From: Cercophora sp. LCS_1
Lineage: Eukaryota; Ascomycota; Sordariomycetes; Sordariales; Lasiosphaeriaceae
Assembly (NCBI GenBank): GCA_036250225.1
Contig: JAPZLL010000044.1
Location: 62,001 to 126,000, forward strand
Direction: 5' to 3'
Length of the DNA stretch: 64,000 bases
Part shown: positions 1-10,608 of the stretch, piece by piece
Position numbering within the stretch: position 1 is the stretch's first letter
Layout: every line of letters begins with the position of its first letter
Position numbers and translations under genes: made by a program
The notes under the pieces: model-generated
Database searches by the model: none
The model's input: the letters and a program-made list of their open reading frames with translations, nothing else
Told to the model about the DNA's origin: nothing

Positions 1-1
1 G

Positions 2-757
2 ATGGGCTGCCGCTTGCCATTGTCCACAGCGCCGGATTCATTTATGGCTCTGGCTGCTCAATTCAGGAGTTCCATGAGATCTTTCGGAATCGGTCCAACA
101 CTCGAAAGTCATGAGTTGATGCATTCGTTTTATCACACAGCTGCGAAGCCTGATGAAAACGGCCGAGTCCCACCATTCAACACAGGTGGGTATCGCATTA
201 TCAGCATCGACTACCAGGGAGACACGCACGAGATCCCCATTTTCATGCGGCTCCTTCGAAGACAGCAAGCGTCCAAGACATGTGCTTTTTGTTCCGAGGA
301 GAGCTACGATCTTGTCCCCCTCACGGAAAAAGCAGAGTCGGCAATTTTAACCATGTTTGGAAGCGACTGGCTCTGGCGATTGATGTTGTACCCAGAAAAG
401 CTCGGTCAAAAATGTCGCCACAACATTGGGTTTTGTGTCGACTGTTTGAAGCAGCATCTCGACGCACGCTCGGAACAGTACGGGAGAAGCAGATGCGACC
501 AAATTGCCTGTCCGTGGCCCGGCTGTGACCGGCGGCTGGAGTACGACGAGATACGCCTATACGTAAAGTCGGAGACGTTTGAGAATTATGGCAGGTATCT
601 CAACCTCAACCAACTCAGCAAGGATCCAACCTTTCGATGGTGTCTCGGACCGGCGTGTTCGAGCGGACAACTCTATGAGATTGAAGGCAACGGCATTAAC
701 AGACATCCTGTTGCTGTGGTTCGAGATGTGCGTCGAGTTCACTTACAGTCCACGTAA
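2..757 (+). pseudogene. RBR-type E3 ubiquitin ligase fragment (edge-truncated, frame broken)
   Basis: The open frame carries a RING-like zinc-binding region typical of fungal RING-IBR-RING ligases: CAFC near residue 94, then CRHNIGFCVDCL with a following His, then CDQIACPWPGC, and the start of an IBR motif (FRWCLGPAC near residue 215). RBR proteins move ubiquitin from an E2 to a substrate through a RING2 cysteine; no RING2 is present here. Around position 690-705 the IBR-like cysteines (CCCGSRC) continue in another forward frame, so a frameshift or lost splice site probably broke the gene. The left end may also be cut by the window edge; the ATG at position 2 is not necessarily the true start. 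Family assignment is fairly firm; calling it a pseudogene is inference. Confidence 0.6.
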
Positions 758-931
758 TGCCCAATCGGCCCAAGACCCCATATGGCAACAATATTGCCCT
801 GATTGACACCAGTTTACACAACCGGGTTGTACGGCATCGACAACACGTCAGATACGTACAATGTGTAATGTGAAAGGGGTATATTGAAGCAAAGACACAG
901 TAACCATCCAAGTGCCCACAACGGCAACATC

Positions 932-2569
932 TCAAGCAAAGAGACCTCTCCAACCCCTCTTGACCAACAAGCCCGCATTGATGAACACAAGATACGTGCC
1001 CACAACAAGCCACGACGCCGAAACAGTGACCATAGACCCCATTAGCCTGACATCCTCCAAGACCCTCGACAAAATCACATCCCCACCAGGCAACCACCCA
1101 AACACCGACGACCTAAACACCACCGCGCCCGCCAGATCTTGCCCATCATGCACCGTAACCTTCCCCATCCTCTCCATCTCCCTCTCCCGAATCGTCTCCG
1201 CCATCCTCCACGCAACCTGGTTATTAATCCTCTCCCACGTCGCCCCCTCAGCCTGCACCCTCGCGTCCTCAGCAAACCGTCCCCTCAAGGCATCATCCCC
1301 TGCCAGCTCCATCACCCTCTGCACAAACGCATCCAATTCCCCCGGTGGCGTCAGGTAGCCCGTCTTCCCATGCACAACCGTATCCGACGGCCCGCCCTCA
1401 TCCCGCGCCACAACGGGGACCCCGCTAGCCATGGACTCAAGCACGACCAGTCCAAACGTCTCAGTGATGGAGCAGTGCAGAAAGAGATCCGCCGACGCAT
1501 AAGCCGTCGCTAACTCCTCGCCCATGCGGAAGCCCGCAAATATGACTTTGCGGGATTCAACAAGGGGGGCGAACAAATCGTGGATCTCAGCTTCGACGGA
1601 GGGACTCCGGTTCCCGCCTACAATGTAGAGCTTGAAGTTCAAACCGCGGGCATCGAGCTCGTTTGCCGCGTCTGCCAGAAACCCGAAACCCTTTTCTCCG
1701 GATAAACGAGACACGCAAATGAGGATGATCTCGCCGTTTGGCGCTATCGACGCCCTGAGACTCTGACTTCGTCGGGATGGGTTGAAAAGGGTGGTGTCAA
1801 CTCCCCGCTGGAGGATCTCGAGTTTGTCCGTCGCGATATGCTGTGCTTCGAGATACCGACGGACGAACCGACTCGGGTAAAAGATGGTTTTGACGCTCCC
1901 GTGGTTGAAGAGAAAGCTTTGGACCTTGGAAAAGGCCAGGCTTGCCAGACTGCTGAAGGGCGGTGGGAAGAGGATCTCGCAGTACCCTGCCAGGTCGGTT
2001 TGGAAGTTGCAGATGATGGGAATTTGGTCCTCTGGCGGCTTTTGGCGGAGTTGGAGCATCACTTGAAAGCCGAGGGATGCGGGCGAGGCGAGGTAGATGA
2101 GGTCTGGTGGGCCGGAGAAGGTTCTGCGGTAGAGGGCGGAGAGGCGAACGGGCCATGCTATGGAGAGTTCGGGGTTGTAGGGGAGTTGGTAGCCTTTGAG
2201 GCGGACTTCGGAGCCTTGGGCCGGGTTGGTGGTTTCTGATGAGGAGTTGGGGTTTGGTGAGGTTGGAATAAACGTGTTTTGCTTGGTGTGGTTGTCTGGA
2301 GCCACGACGACGACTTCGACGCCGTGTTCGTTGAGGTATGAAACTAGCATCATGGTGGTTCGGGACACACCGTTGACTGGGCCGAAGCTTTCCGTGCATA
2401 GGAGAATCTTCTTTCCACGGAGAAACCCGGGGAACTCGGGAGGTGACCCCCGAGGGATGGTGGGACGGGGTGAAACTGTTTGCGTATCCATGGCAAGGTT
2501 GCTGGAGTTCGGACACATCGCTGCAGCGATCCCTGTCATGATGCTCTTATGAGCGGAGTTGAGCTGCAA
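932..2569 (-). CDS. GT4 glycosyltransferase, SQD2-like, with C-terminal membrane segment
   Basis: This is an intronless 545-residue frame. It has a GT-B fold GT4 signature: an N-terminal KILLCTESFGPVNGVSRTT loop, RGVDTTLFNPS in the middle, the donor-site strand LICVSRLSGEKG, and the E-x7-E element in TETFGLVVLESMASG. Layout and motifs resemble plant SQD2 and bacterial mannosyl or glucuronosyl lipid transferases, which add a sugar from a nucleotide donor to a lipid. The last 40 residues contain a hydrophobic stretch ending in a basic tail, suggesting membrane attachment. Several in-frame Met codons lie in the non-conserved first 30 residues, so the start is uncertain. It is transcribed away from the UDP-glucose dehydrogenase gene 1.5 kb to the right, which would make UDP-glucuronate. 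Donor and acceptor are not known from sequence. Confidence 0.8.
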   Translation of the reverse strand: MQLNSAHKSIMTGIAAAMCPNSSNLAMDTQTVSPRPTIPRGSPPEFPGFLRGKKILLCTESFGPVNGVSRTTMMLVSYLNEHGVEVVVVAPDNHTKQNTFIPTSPNPNSSSETTNPAQGSEVRLKGYQLPYNPELSIAWPVRLSALYRRTFSGPPDLIYLASPASLGFQVMLQLRQKPPEDQIPIICNFQTDLAGYCEILFPPPFSSLASLAFSKVQSFLFNHGSVKTIFYPSRFVRRYLEAQHIATDKLEILQRGVDTTLFNPSRRSQSLRASIAPNGEIILICVSRLSGEKGFGFLADAANELDARGLNFKLYIVGGNRSPSVEAEIHDLFAPLVESRKVIFAGFRMGEELATAYASADLFLHCSITETFGLVVLESMASGVPVVARDEGGPSDTVVHGKTGYLTPPGELDAFVQRVMELAGDDALRGRFAEDARVQAEGATWERINNQVAWRMAETIREREMERMGKVTVHDGQDLAGAVVFRSSVFGWLPGGDVILSRVLEDVRLMGSMVTVSASWLVVGTYLVFINAGLLVKRGWRGLFA

Positions 2570-4028
2570 TCAATGCCCTGTCGGTGTCCAGTCACGCACC
2601 GACAGCACGGTGATGCAAGGGCCCGCGGAATCTCGATGTGATCGAAACGGTGGCTTAGAGTCTCAAGCTTGACTGATAGTTGTGTCTCAAGAGGTGTGGG
2701 TGGCGGCACATGACCAATGCCGGCCGTGTGGTCAGCGGGTGCCAAAGGTGATGTGCGAATGGCCTCACGAAGGCAGCCGATGCTTGGCATTGTCAAACCT
2801 TCGCGGGAACCCATCGGCAGAGGATTAGGGAACGGAGAGGCTCAAAGTATATGAACAGCGGGATCACCCTCCCAGGACAAAGCATATTGCAGCTTATTCG
2901 GACAACGACCCGACTGCATCGAGCCGAGTTGCGGCTTGCCGCGATGCGCCAATAGGAGCACGTCCCTCGCGCACATTCCTGCGCTGCCATGGGCCCCGTT
3001 GGCGACAGCGTCACAGGCTGCGGGTGTCATCGCGGGTAGCATCTCGTTGAAGAACCGACGAACGTGTGGATTGCTGGCTCCGGGTTGGTGACTGACCGAC
3101 GGTCAACTGACGGCCGGCACTGCAATGGTGGGGTAGTCATCGTCGCAACGACACTTGACGAACTTTACCCCGCGATGCGCCAATCGGCCGTTGCGATTCT
3201 GCAACGTGCAACGGGTGGCGCGCATATCTCAACGCCTATGCTTGAAGAAAACATGTTGCAACTATCTTGCAAGCTACTGCTTCGTCTGTCTTGCCCGACA
3301 CATTTGTCGTCAACCATGGTTGCGGGATGACATGGAAATGGAGGTGAACATGATCGGGCAGACTGACCTGGGGGTGACGCGTGCCAGCTGCAGGAATCAG
3401 GGGTTCACGTTCCTGCCCTGGAGCGACGACGGATCAGTCGGCTGAGAGCTGGGAAGGTCCCAGCTTTTGTTGCTCGCTAGCGGCAGTGGGCCCCCTGCCA
3501 CTAAACAAGGGGCCCTGGGTCTTGGCACTCTAAACAGCCGTCGATTGGCCACGACTCGACATCGAGACCAACTTCACTCCACCGCCAAACCTGAAGCACT
3601 CTTCAGCGCAGCCTTCCCACGCCACAGGGCTTATGGGCTGAGGACGCTATCAATCGATAAATCGGTTCGAGATTCTTGTCAGGAGTGCCAACAAGATACA
3701 AAAAGATGGCTGTCACACGCGCGATCCCGAAGGGTCACACCTTTTTCGCTTCCGTGTGTTTGCTCGCACTTGTTGCTGCGGTGTCACAGATGACAGAGCC
3801 CAGACATCAGGAATCCCAGGACGCCCCCAACCAACTGGAAGAGCCAACCCTGCTGGCCAACTCCACTGAACCTCAGCTCTTGGCTTCTTAAATTTCCATT
3901 CCCCTTGGTTTCCGCCTGCTCCGCATGCTGGGGCAAGCCGTCAATTCGGTCTATCCTCGTGTTCGCGCGACCATCGACTCGGCCGACTTTGCTCCCTTCC
4001 CATCCACAAACACAGCAACCAAACCACG
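2570..4028. other. Divergent intergenic region between GT4 and UDP-glucose dehydrogenase genes
   Basis: About 1.46 kb separates two genes transcribed outward. I see no convincing conserved coding sequence. A short forward frame at 3676-3891 begins with a hydrophobic stretch, but it sits where a 5' leader of the dehydrogenase gene would be and has no recognisable domain. The arrangement would allow shared control of both genes. Confidence 0.5.
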
Positions 4029-6146
4029 ATGATTCCCGCGTCCCCGTCGTTCGCCGACTCGGAGGAGATTGCGCTGGACGGTTCGACCCGGCCGACGACG
4101 CCCGAGGAAAGCTCCTCATCTAGCCCGATCCTCCGGCCCCAGGACGACCCGGGGCACCTTACGAGCAAGCCGCGGAACAACAGCCGGTCTCTGGCCTCGA
4201 CGCTCTTCGATACCAATACGCGAACCCCTCCGGTCCGCAACATCTGCTGCGTTGGTGCTGGTTACGTTGGTGAGTTCTCTCTTCCCTGTTGGGTCTCGAC
4301 CAAGCTGACCTGATGCAGGCGGACCCACGGCTGCCGTCATCGCTTTCCAGAATCCCCACATCCGAGTCACGGTCGTCGATCGCGACGAGAAGCGCATCCG
4401 ACGATGGAACTCGCAACATCCCCCAATCTACGAGCCGGGCCTCAACGACATCCTCCGCATTGCCCGCGATGGGTCGCGAGAGTTTGCGGTCAACAATGTG
4501 TCGAACAAGTGTGACGCTTCAGAGGGTGCTTCAGAGGCCACGCCAGCTTCCGAGTGTGACGGCCAGTGCGAGGCACAAAAGGAGGCGGCGATCAGTGTTG
4601 GGGCCAGACAACCCAATCTGTTCTTTACCACAGACGTTGCAAAGAGCATCAGCGAAGCCGATGTCGTCCTCGTTGCCGTCAACACCCCCACAAAGAGCCG
4701 TGGTTCTGGAGCTGGTTCTGCGACGGACATGGCCGCGTTCGAAGCTGTGACAGCTGTTGTTGCCCAGCACGCGCGGCCGGGCGCCATCATTGTTGAGAAG
4801 TCCACGGTCCCCTGCCGGACGGCGCAGCTGGTCCAATCCACGGTAAGTTGACAATCAGCCTGTTTGAGGAAGACCCTAACACATGACAGCTCGCACTCCA
4901 CCGCCCCGGCGTCCACTTCGAGGTCCTCAGCAACCCCGAGTTCCTCGCCGCTGGCACCGCCATCAAGGATCTGCTCTACGCCGACCGCATCCTCATCGGC
5001 TCCAACAACACCCCCTCTGGCTATAGGGCAGCCGGGGCTCTCGCTTCGGTATATGCCAGTTGGATCCCGAGGTCCCGGATCATCACCACAAACATCTTCA
5101 GCTCCGAGCTGGCGAAGCTGGTGGCGAATTCCATGTTGGCTCAGCGCATCAGCAGTATCAACTCGATCGCCGCCGTCTGCGATGCGACAGGAGCCGATGT
5201 CGACGAGGTGGCTTCGGCTATCGGCGCTGATCCGCGTATCGGCAGCAAGTTCCTCAAGGCCGGCATCGGTTTCGGCGGCAGCTGCTTCAAGAAGGACGTG
5301 CTCAGCTTGGTCTATCTCGCCGAGACCCTGATATTGCCAGAGGTTGCCGAGTACTGGCGAGCTGTCATTACCATGAACGAGTTTGCCAGGAACCGCTTCG
5401 TGGCGCGCGTCATCCAGTGCCTGACCAACACGCTTGCCGGGAAGAAGGTCACGGTCCTCGGGTATGCCTTTAAGAAGGATACCAATGACACTCGCGAGTC
5501 ACCGGCACTTGACATCATCCGGACTCTGGAAGCGGAGGGACCAAAAGAGATTGCCATCTTCGATCCCTGCTGTATCCCTTCGCAGATGGCCGACGAGATT
5601 CGCCGGTTCGTTGGACCGGAAGTGCTGAAAGAGAACGGCGGCCCGGTGGCGGTCTATGGGGACGCCTACGCGGCCTGCCAGGGCTCTGACGCCGTCCTCA
5701 TCACAACCGAGTTTGACGAGTTCAAGAACACACCCAACACCAAGGATGGGCTCACCATCCCGGTCCGACCAAAGGCCCGTCTGCCTGATCCTAGGCCATT
5801 TGGACAGGCTGACGAGCCCACCGAGAATGAGTTGCTGGCGCTTCACTCGTATTTGGTGCAGTCGTCCGAAACCGCGACCGACGATCCGCTCGATCGCTTG
5901 AACGCGGTTCCCCCTTGCTCCGAGGACTGCCCCGACTGCCAGGTGGAGAAGGTGACGGGCACCAAGGGATACGGAGCAAGCAGCGAGCATGTTCCCAAGA
6001 CGCGCGTCGACTGGAAGAAGATCTATGCGCACATGAACAAGCCACACTGGGTGTTTGATGGCCGTGGTGTCCTAGACATTGCCAGCATGGAGCGACTCGG
6101 ATTCCGAGTGGAGAGCGTCGGCCGACAAAGCCGGGCGTTTCAGTGA
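4029..6146 (+). CDS. UDP-glucose 6-dehydrogenase (three exons, long form)
   Basis: Exons are 4029-4269, 4319-4842 and 4890-6146, joined by GT-AG introns of 49 and 47 bp, giving 673 residues. The first intron splits the dinucleotide-binding loop CVGAGYVGGPTAA, so splicing is needed for a working Rossmann fold. The active-site motif GFGGSCFKKD places the catalytic Cys near residue 387, and GYAFKKDTNDTRESPA marks the C-terminal UDP-binding domain. The enzyme oxidises UDP-glucose twice with NAD to UDP-glucuronate in the cytosol. It is longer than the usual 390 to 480 residues: it has an acidic N-terminal extension of about 70 residues, an extra Cys-containing insert after INNV-type sequence (about residues 155-195), and a C-terminal tail with four Cys. 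Family call is firm; the role of the extras is unknown. Confidence 0.92.
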
Positions 6147-6430
6147 TTGTACGATTGTGTATGCAACGCATTGGGCAGGCGGTATTTTTATTCTGCGCGT
6201 GGATTTTAGGTTTGGGGCTTGAAGTGGAAAGGATCAGTGGCGTCTTGGTTTGACGATACAGCTAGACTAATACAGCGGTGTCTTGGAGTCTGTTGGTGTT
6301 GCATGGTGGCGCCTTGGTTGTGCACCCAGGTTCAGGGGTAGTGCCACGTCAGTTGCACAGGCTGCCTTTGTGTTTCCAACTCCAACCTGCGTTCCCAACT
6401 TGGTATCATCAAGAGTCTCGCACCCCATGC

Positions 6431-7631
6431 CTATAACTTGCACTCATCCCCATCCGCCTCGATATCAACCGCCGTAACGACAACACCCTTTCCCACTCCT
6501 TCCCCGCAATACTGCGTACAACCATCCAACTCACCACTCCCGCCCCGTTTCTTCAACACGGTACTGAACCGGCTGTAATCCTCAGTGCACACCCTCCCAA
6601 ACTCATCCTTGGTTATTCCCTCCCCGGGACACCCAGCCCCCAAGGAAGAGGGATACTCGATGCTAAACACCGGTTTGCCCTTGTTGATGTAATGTTCTGC
6701 GAAAATGCTGCAGAAATTGTCGCCCCCTGTTAGTCCTTTGCAGTCCTCAAGGACGGCAAAGTCGAGGAAGGGAGCGATGGAAGGTGTGAGATCGGGACCG
6801 TTCTTTTGGCCGATCAGGAGGGTGTGTCCTCGCGTGGTGGTGAGGGTGTGGGCGTGCGCTGCGAGGGATCGGATGAAAGCGATGTAGTCGGGAGCAGAGA
6901 GGGAGAAGCCCGTCTGGTGGTTTGTTAACGTGTGTACCGGGGATAGTGTTTCTCAGCAGAAGGGATGTCATGGCTGGTATTCTGTCTCCTGGCTGGAGAG
7001 ACGCCACGCCGGTAACCATGCGGGGAAGAGCATTATGCGGTTATGAGGAGTAGCTGGGTGGTGGCGCAGGGAAGAGGCAGGTATTGTACATACCGGATCA
7101 TCATCACCGTACCCATCAATATTATCCGGATCAACACCGTCACAACCAATCTCGCTCGCAAGCGTGATTCGGCTCTTGATCTGCGCGACTGCCGTGTCGT
7201 TGCGGATGTCGATCCAGTATTCGTCTGGGAACTCGGGGCTATATGGCTTCCCGAGGGAGGGCGAGCCGCGCCAGAGGGGATAATCGCAATCGCTTGTTTG
7301 GGCGAGGCCTGCGTTGAGGTAGCAGATTATTGTCGCGCCGGGTATTGTTGACTAGGTAGGCATTGTGGTTAGCTCTCTTGATTGGAAAGATGGATGCCGG
7401 GAAATAAAAACTCACGCGGATGTATGGGATGACAGAGGGATTGCGGACGGCGTGGTAGAGATCGATGTCCCAGACCAAAGCGTCGGTTGGCTTGAGGGGA
7501 GCTTTGGTGCTGATGGTGTTTTGGATTTCGATTTGCCATTTGACGCCGGGGGTGAAGCTTGGTGGAGGGGTGATGGCGTTGCTCGGTCTGAGGAGCAGGG
7601 TTGTCGCGACGGCTAGGATGAAGGTGTGCAT
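6431..7631 (-). CDS. Secreted GH114 endo-alpha-1,4-polygalactosaminidase
   Basis: Reading on the minus strand, exons are 7631-7416, 7351-7094 and 6913-6431 (all phase 0), giving 318 residues. Residues 1-19 form a signal peptide. The GH114 barrel motifs are visible: W-x-I-D-L near residue 54, ATIICYLNAG after the first intron, IGCDGVDPDNIDGY at the end of exon 2, and LIGQKNGPDL in exon 3. GH114 enzymes cut partly deacetylated galactosamine polymers such as fungal galactosaminogalactan or bacterial Pel; the fungal example is Ega3. It is divergent from the GMC oxidoreductase gene, with about 1 kb between. Family call is firm; the native substrate is inferred from the family. Confidence 0.88.
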
Positions 7632-8664
7632 GACGAAGTCAGTAAAGTCGCGGTAGATGAGCTAGCAAAGCGGTATTGGTGTCAAGTAACTGGGCTTATT
7701 GCTTGAGAAAAGATTTCGGTCTGGGGAGGACATGGGTGAGCATAAATACCATCGGGACATTCATCTCAACAATACAAGATCATGACCTTCAACTTGGCCT
7801 TAGTGCGAGATATCAGCACTCACCTGACCTTTTCTGCTGTCTCAACTCGGATCAACCTTGGGATGAGGTGAGATTTTGAGGTCGTGGGTCAACACTCGGC
7901 GTTCTAACATGATCTTGTAAATGGGCATCAACGAGGTCAGAAGGCTTCATTTTGGAGTGTTTTAGAGGTGTCACATCTACGGCTTTCAGCCTGCCAGCGT
8001 CAAAGAGATCTTACGATCAGACTACATGTCTTGCAGAGTGCCAGTCAGGGTAGCACGATGTGTCGGGATCCTGCTCGGGATGGATTTGGACTCAGCGATC
8101 ATGACTGAGATTTATGTGACTGGGCACTACACCCAATGTCTCGATGCCATCAACCAAAACCAAGCTCACAGTCGGATGTCAAACAAAAATGAAGCGACCG
8201 TTATCATTCCGTTAATCCCCCTTTTCATGCATCCAAAATTATGACCCCGAACTCGAGATGCTGCGGGCCGATGTTGCGTCCGACGGCGATCCCTCCCCAA
8301 TGCAGAGCGCCAAGCCCGATTCCGGTTTCGTGTTCCCCGCGCCCATTCCCCGGTTCAGACTCTCCGCACCCGCTCCAGGTCATGCCGTCACAATCCTCGA
8401 AACTAGGGTAAATGAGCCAAGCAGCGTCGCTGTCTTCCTTCCTTGGAACAGTAACCGCAGCTCAACCCCATGAGGGATGGTTGCTGACCATCGCCGGTCG
8501 AACCCCGGTTGAGTGGACACCAATGACGATCCGACTAGCCTCGGTTCCCCAGACGCCTCGTCGCGTGTCGGGTATAAACATGTCTCATGGCGTGCATACT
8601 CTCGATCCGGATCTGGGGATCTCGTTAGGCCTCGTCTCACCCCAGTCACTCGTTTGCATCCACC
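7632..8664. promoter_or_regulatory. Bidirectional intergenic region of GH114 and GMC genes
   Basis: About 1 kb lies between two outward-facing genes for secreted enzymes. A TATA-like element in reverse orientation sits near 7741-7750, about 110 bp from the GH114 start. A good TATA box (tataaa, 8573-8578) lies about 90 bp before the GMC start. No coding sequence is credible here. Confidence 0.5.
8573..8578 (+). promoter_or_regulatory. TATA box of the GMC oxidoreductase gene
   Basis: The sequence tataaa lies 87 bp before the ATG at 8665, a normal spacing for filamentous fungi. Confidence 0.55.
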
Positions 8665-10608
8665 ATGCGCATCCAACGCTGGCTCTCGGTGGCCGCAGCC
8701 ATCACTCTCGTCAGCGCACAGTACAACCTGACAGGATATGAGTACATCGTTGTCGGCTCCGGCGCCGGCGGTGGTCCCCTCGCTGCCCGTCTCGCCCTCG
8801 CTGGCCACAAGACACTGCTCCTCGAAGCAGGCGGCGACCATGGCAGCTCATACAACTACCAAGTGCCGGCCTACCACGCCAAGATGACCGAGGACGACGA
8901 AGCTGCCTGGGACTTTTTTGTGCGCCACTACGACTCGGACGAGCAGCAAGCCCGGGACCGGAAGACCAGCTACGACACACCCACCGGCGACGTCTACACC
9001 GGCCTCCACCCGCCCCGCGACTCAACCATGAAGGGTGTGCTGTACCCGCGAACCGGGACTCTCGGAGGCTGCACCGCCCACAACGCCCACGTCGCCGTGT
9101 ATCCCCACCAGTCTGACTTCACCTACATCTCGCATCTGACAGGCGACAGCTCATGGTCCCCGGAAAACATGCGCAAGTACTTTGCCCGCATGGAACGCAA
9201 GCAATACCTCAACGGCGTCAGCAAAGGCCACGGCTTCGATGGCTGGCTCGCCACTGAGCTCGCACCCCTGACCATCCCTCTCCGTGACCCACAACTCCTG
9301 TCCGTCATCACCGGTGGCGCCTTTGCCCTAGGCAACCTCACCGACCAAATCATCAACATCGGCACTCTGCTCGCCGGTGACCTCAACGCCGACAGCATCC
9401 TCCGCGACAGCCGTCCAGCATACTACCAAATCCCGCTTTCCACCGACAAAGCCTCCCGCAGCGGCAGCCGCGAGTTCATCCTCTCGGTCCTCAACGCCCG
9501 CAACCGTGACGGAACCAAGAAATACCCCCTCGACCTCCATCTCAACACCCACGTCACCCGCATCATCCTCGACCAATCCTCTCCCACCCCGCGCGCCACA
9601 GGCGTCGAGTTTCTCGTTGGTAAACACCTCTACCGCGCCAGCAAGTTGTCCCGTACCGCATCGCCTGGTCAACCTGGCGCAGCCTACGCCACCCGCGAAG
9701 TCATCATCTCAACAGGGGCATACAACACCCCACAACTCCTCAAGCTCTCCGGCGTCGGTCCCCGCTCCGAGCTGGAACGGTTCAGCATCCCAGTGGTAGT
9801 CGACCTCCCCGGCGTGGGCACCAACCTCCAAGACCACTACGAAATCTCGGTCAACGCCAAAGTACCGCTCGACTGGCCCGCATTAGCAGGCTGCACCTTC
9901 GGTTTCAACAACACCGCGGACCCGTGTCTCGAGAAATGGAAACGTCCCATTCTCGGTGACCGCGGGACATACGCGTCCAACGGCTTCGCAGCGGCGATGC
10001 TGTATAAATCGTCCGCGTCCGCAGGGGATTACGACATCTTTGCTTTTGGCGGACCAGCTAATTTCAGGGGTTACTGGCCTGGATATTCGATCGAGGCGAC
10101 GGCCGAGCATGATTGGTGGAGCTGGGCGATTTTGAAGGCACATCCTCGCAACAGAGCAGGGAGCGTGACGCTGCGGAGTGCTGATCCGTTGGATGTGCCG
10201 GATATTCGGTATCGGTATTTCGACGAGGGGTCGCCGGGGTATGAGGCTGATTTGGAAGCGTTGTATGAGGCGATTGAGTTGGCCAGGGACGCGTTGGATC
10301 GCCAGCTGGTGAGGACGCAGGAGGATCTGCCGGGGCGGGGGACGAATACCAGGGAGGAGATTAAGCAGTATGTGAAGGACGGGGCGTGGGGCCATCATGC
10401 GAGTTGTACGTGTCCCATTGGGGCGGATGGGGATCCGATGGCTGTGCTGGATTCCAAGTTTCGGGTGAGGGGGGTTCAGGGCTTGAGGGTGGTGGATGCG
10501 TCGGTGTACCCTAGGATTCCCGGGACGTTCACGGCTGTTTCGACGATGATGGTGGGGGAGAAGGCGGCGGATGATATTCTGAGCGAGTTGAAGCTGAAGT
10601 ACATGTAA
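8665..10608 (+). CDS. Secreted GMC-family FAD oxidoreductase (AA3-like)
   Basis: This intronless 647-residue frame starts with a signal peptide (residues 1-18). The FAD-binding VVGSGAGGGPLAARLA loop is at about residues 30-44 with the LLLEAGG strand after it; GGCTAHNAHV near residue 135 matches the FAD-contacting GMC signature, and VIISTGAYNTPQLLKLSGVG near residue 350 is the second GMC signature. The C-terminal GHHASCTCPIG (His 577/578) supplies the catalytic base region. The usual second His or Asn in the following PG-x-N/H-P loop is not evident (PGTFTAVST). GMC enzymes oxidise alcohols or sugars, passing electrons to oxygen or another acceptor; the substrate cannot be read here. Pairing with the divergent GH114 gene suggests an extracellular role. 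Confidence 0.9.
   Translation: MRIQRWLSVAAAITLVSAQYNLTGYEYIVVGSGAGGGPLAARLALAGHKTLLLEAGGDHGSSYNYQVPAYHAKMTEDDEAAWDFFVRHYDSDEQQARDRKTSYDTPTGDVYTGLHPPRDSTMKGVLYPRTGTLGGCTAHNAHVAVYPHQSDFTYISHLTGDSSWSPENMRKYFARMERKQYLNGVSKGHGFDGWLATELAPLTIPLRDPQLLSVITGGAFALGNLTDQIINIGTLLAGDLNADSILRDSRPAYYQIPLSTDKASRSGSREFILSVLNARNRDGTKKYPLDLHLNTHVTRIILDQSSPTPRATGVEFLVGKHLYRASKLSRTASPGQPGAAYATREVIISTGAYNTPQLLKLSGVGPRSELERFSIPVVVDLPGVGTNLQDHYEISVNAKVPLDWPALAGCTFGFNNTADPCLEKWKRPILGDRGTYASNGFAAAMLYKSSASAGDYDIFAFGGPANFRGYWPGYSIEATAEHDWWSWAILKAHPRNRAGSVTLRSADPLDVPDIRYRYFDEGSPGYEADLEALYEAIELARDALDRQLVRTQEDLPGRGTNTREEIKQYVKDGAWGHHASCTCPIGADGDPMAVLDSKFRVRGVQGLRVVDASVYPRIPGTFTAVSTMMVGEKAADDILSELKLKYM

Noticed and set aside
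3676..3891. Short frame with a hydrophobic N-terminus before the UDP-glucose dehydrogenase gene
   Set aside because: Lies in the likely leader of that gene, no conserved motif and a poor C-terminus; may be an upstream ORF but not supported as a gene.
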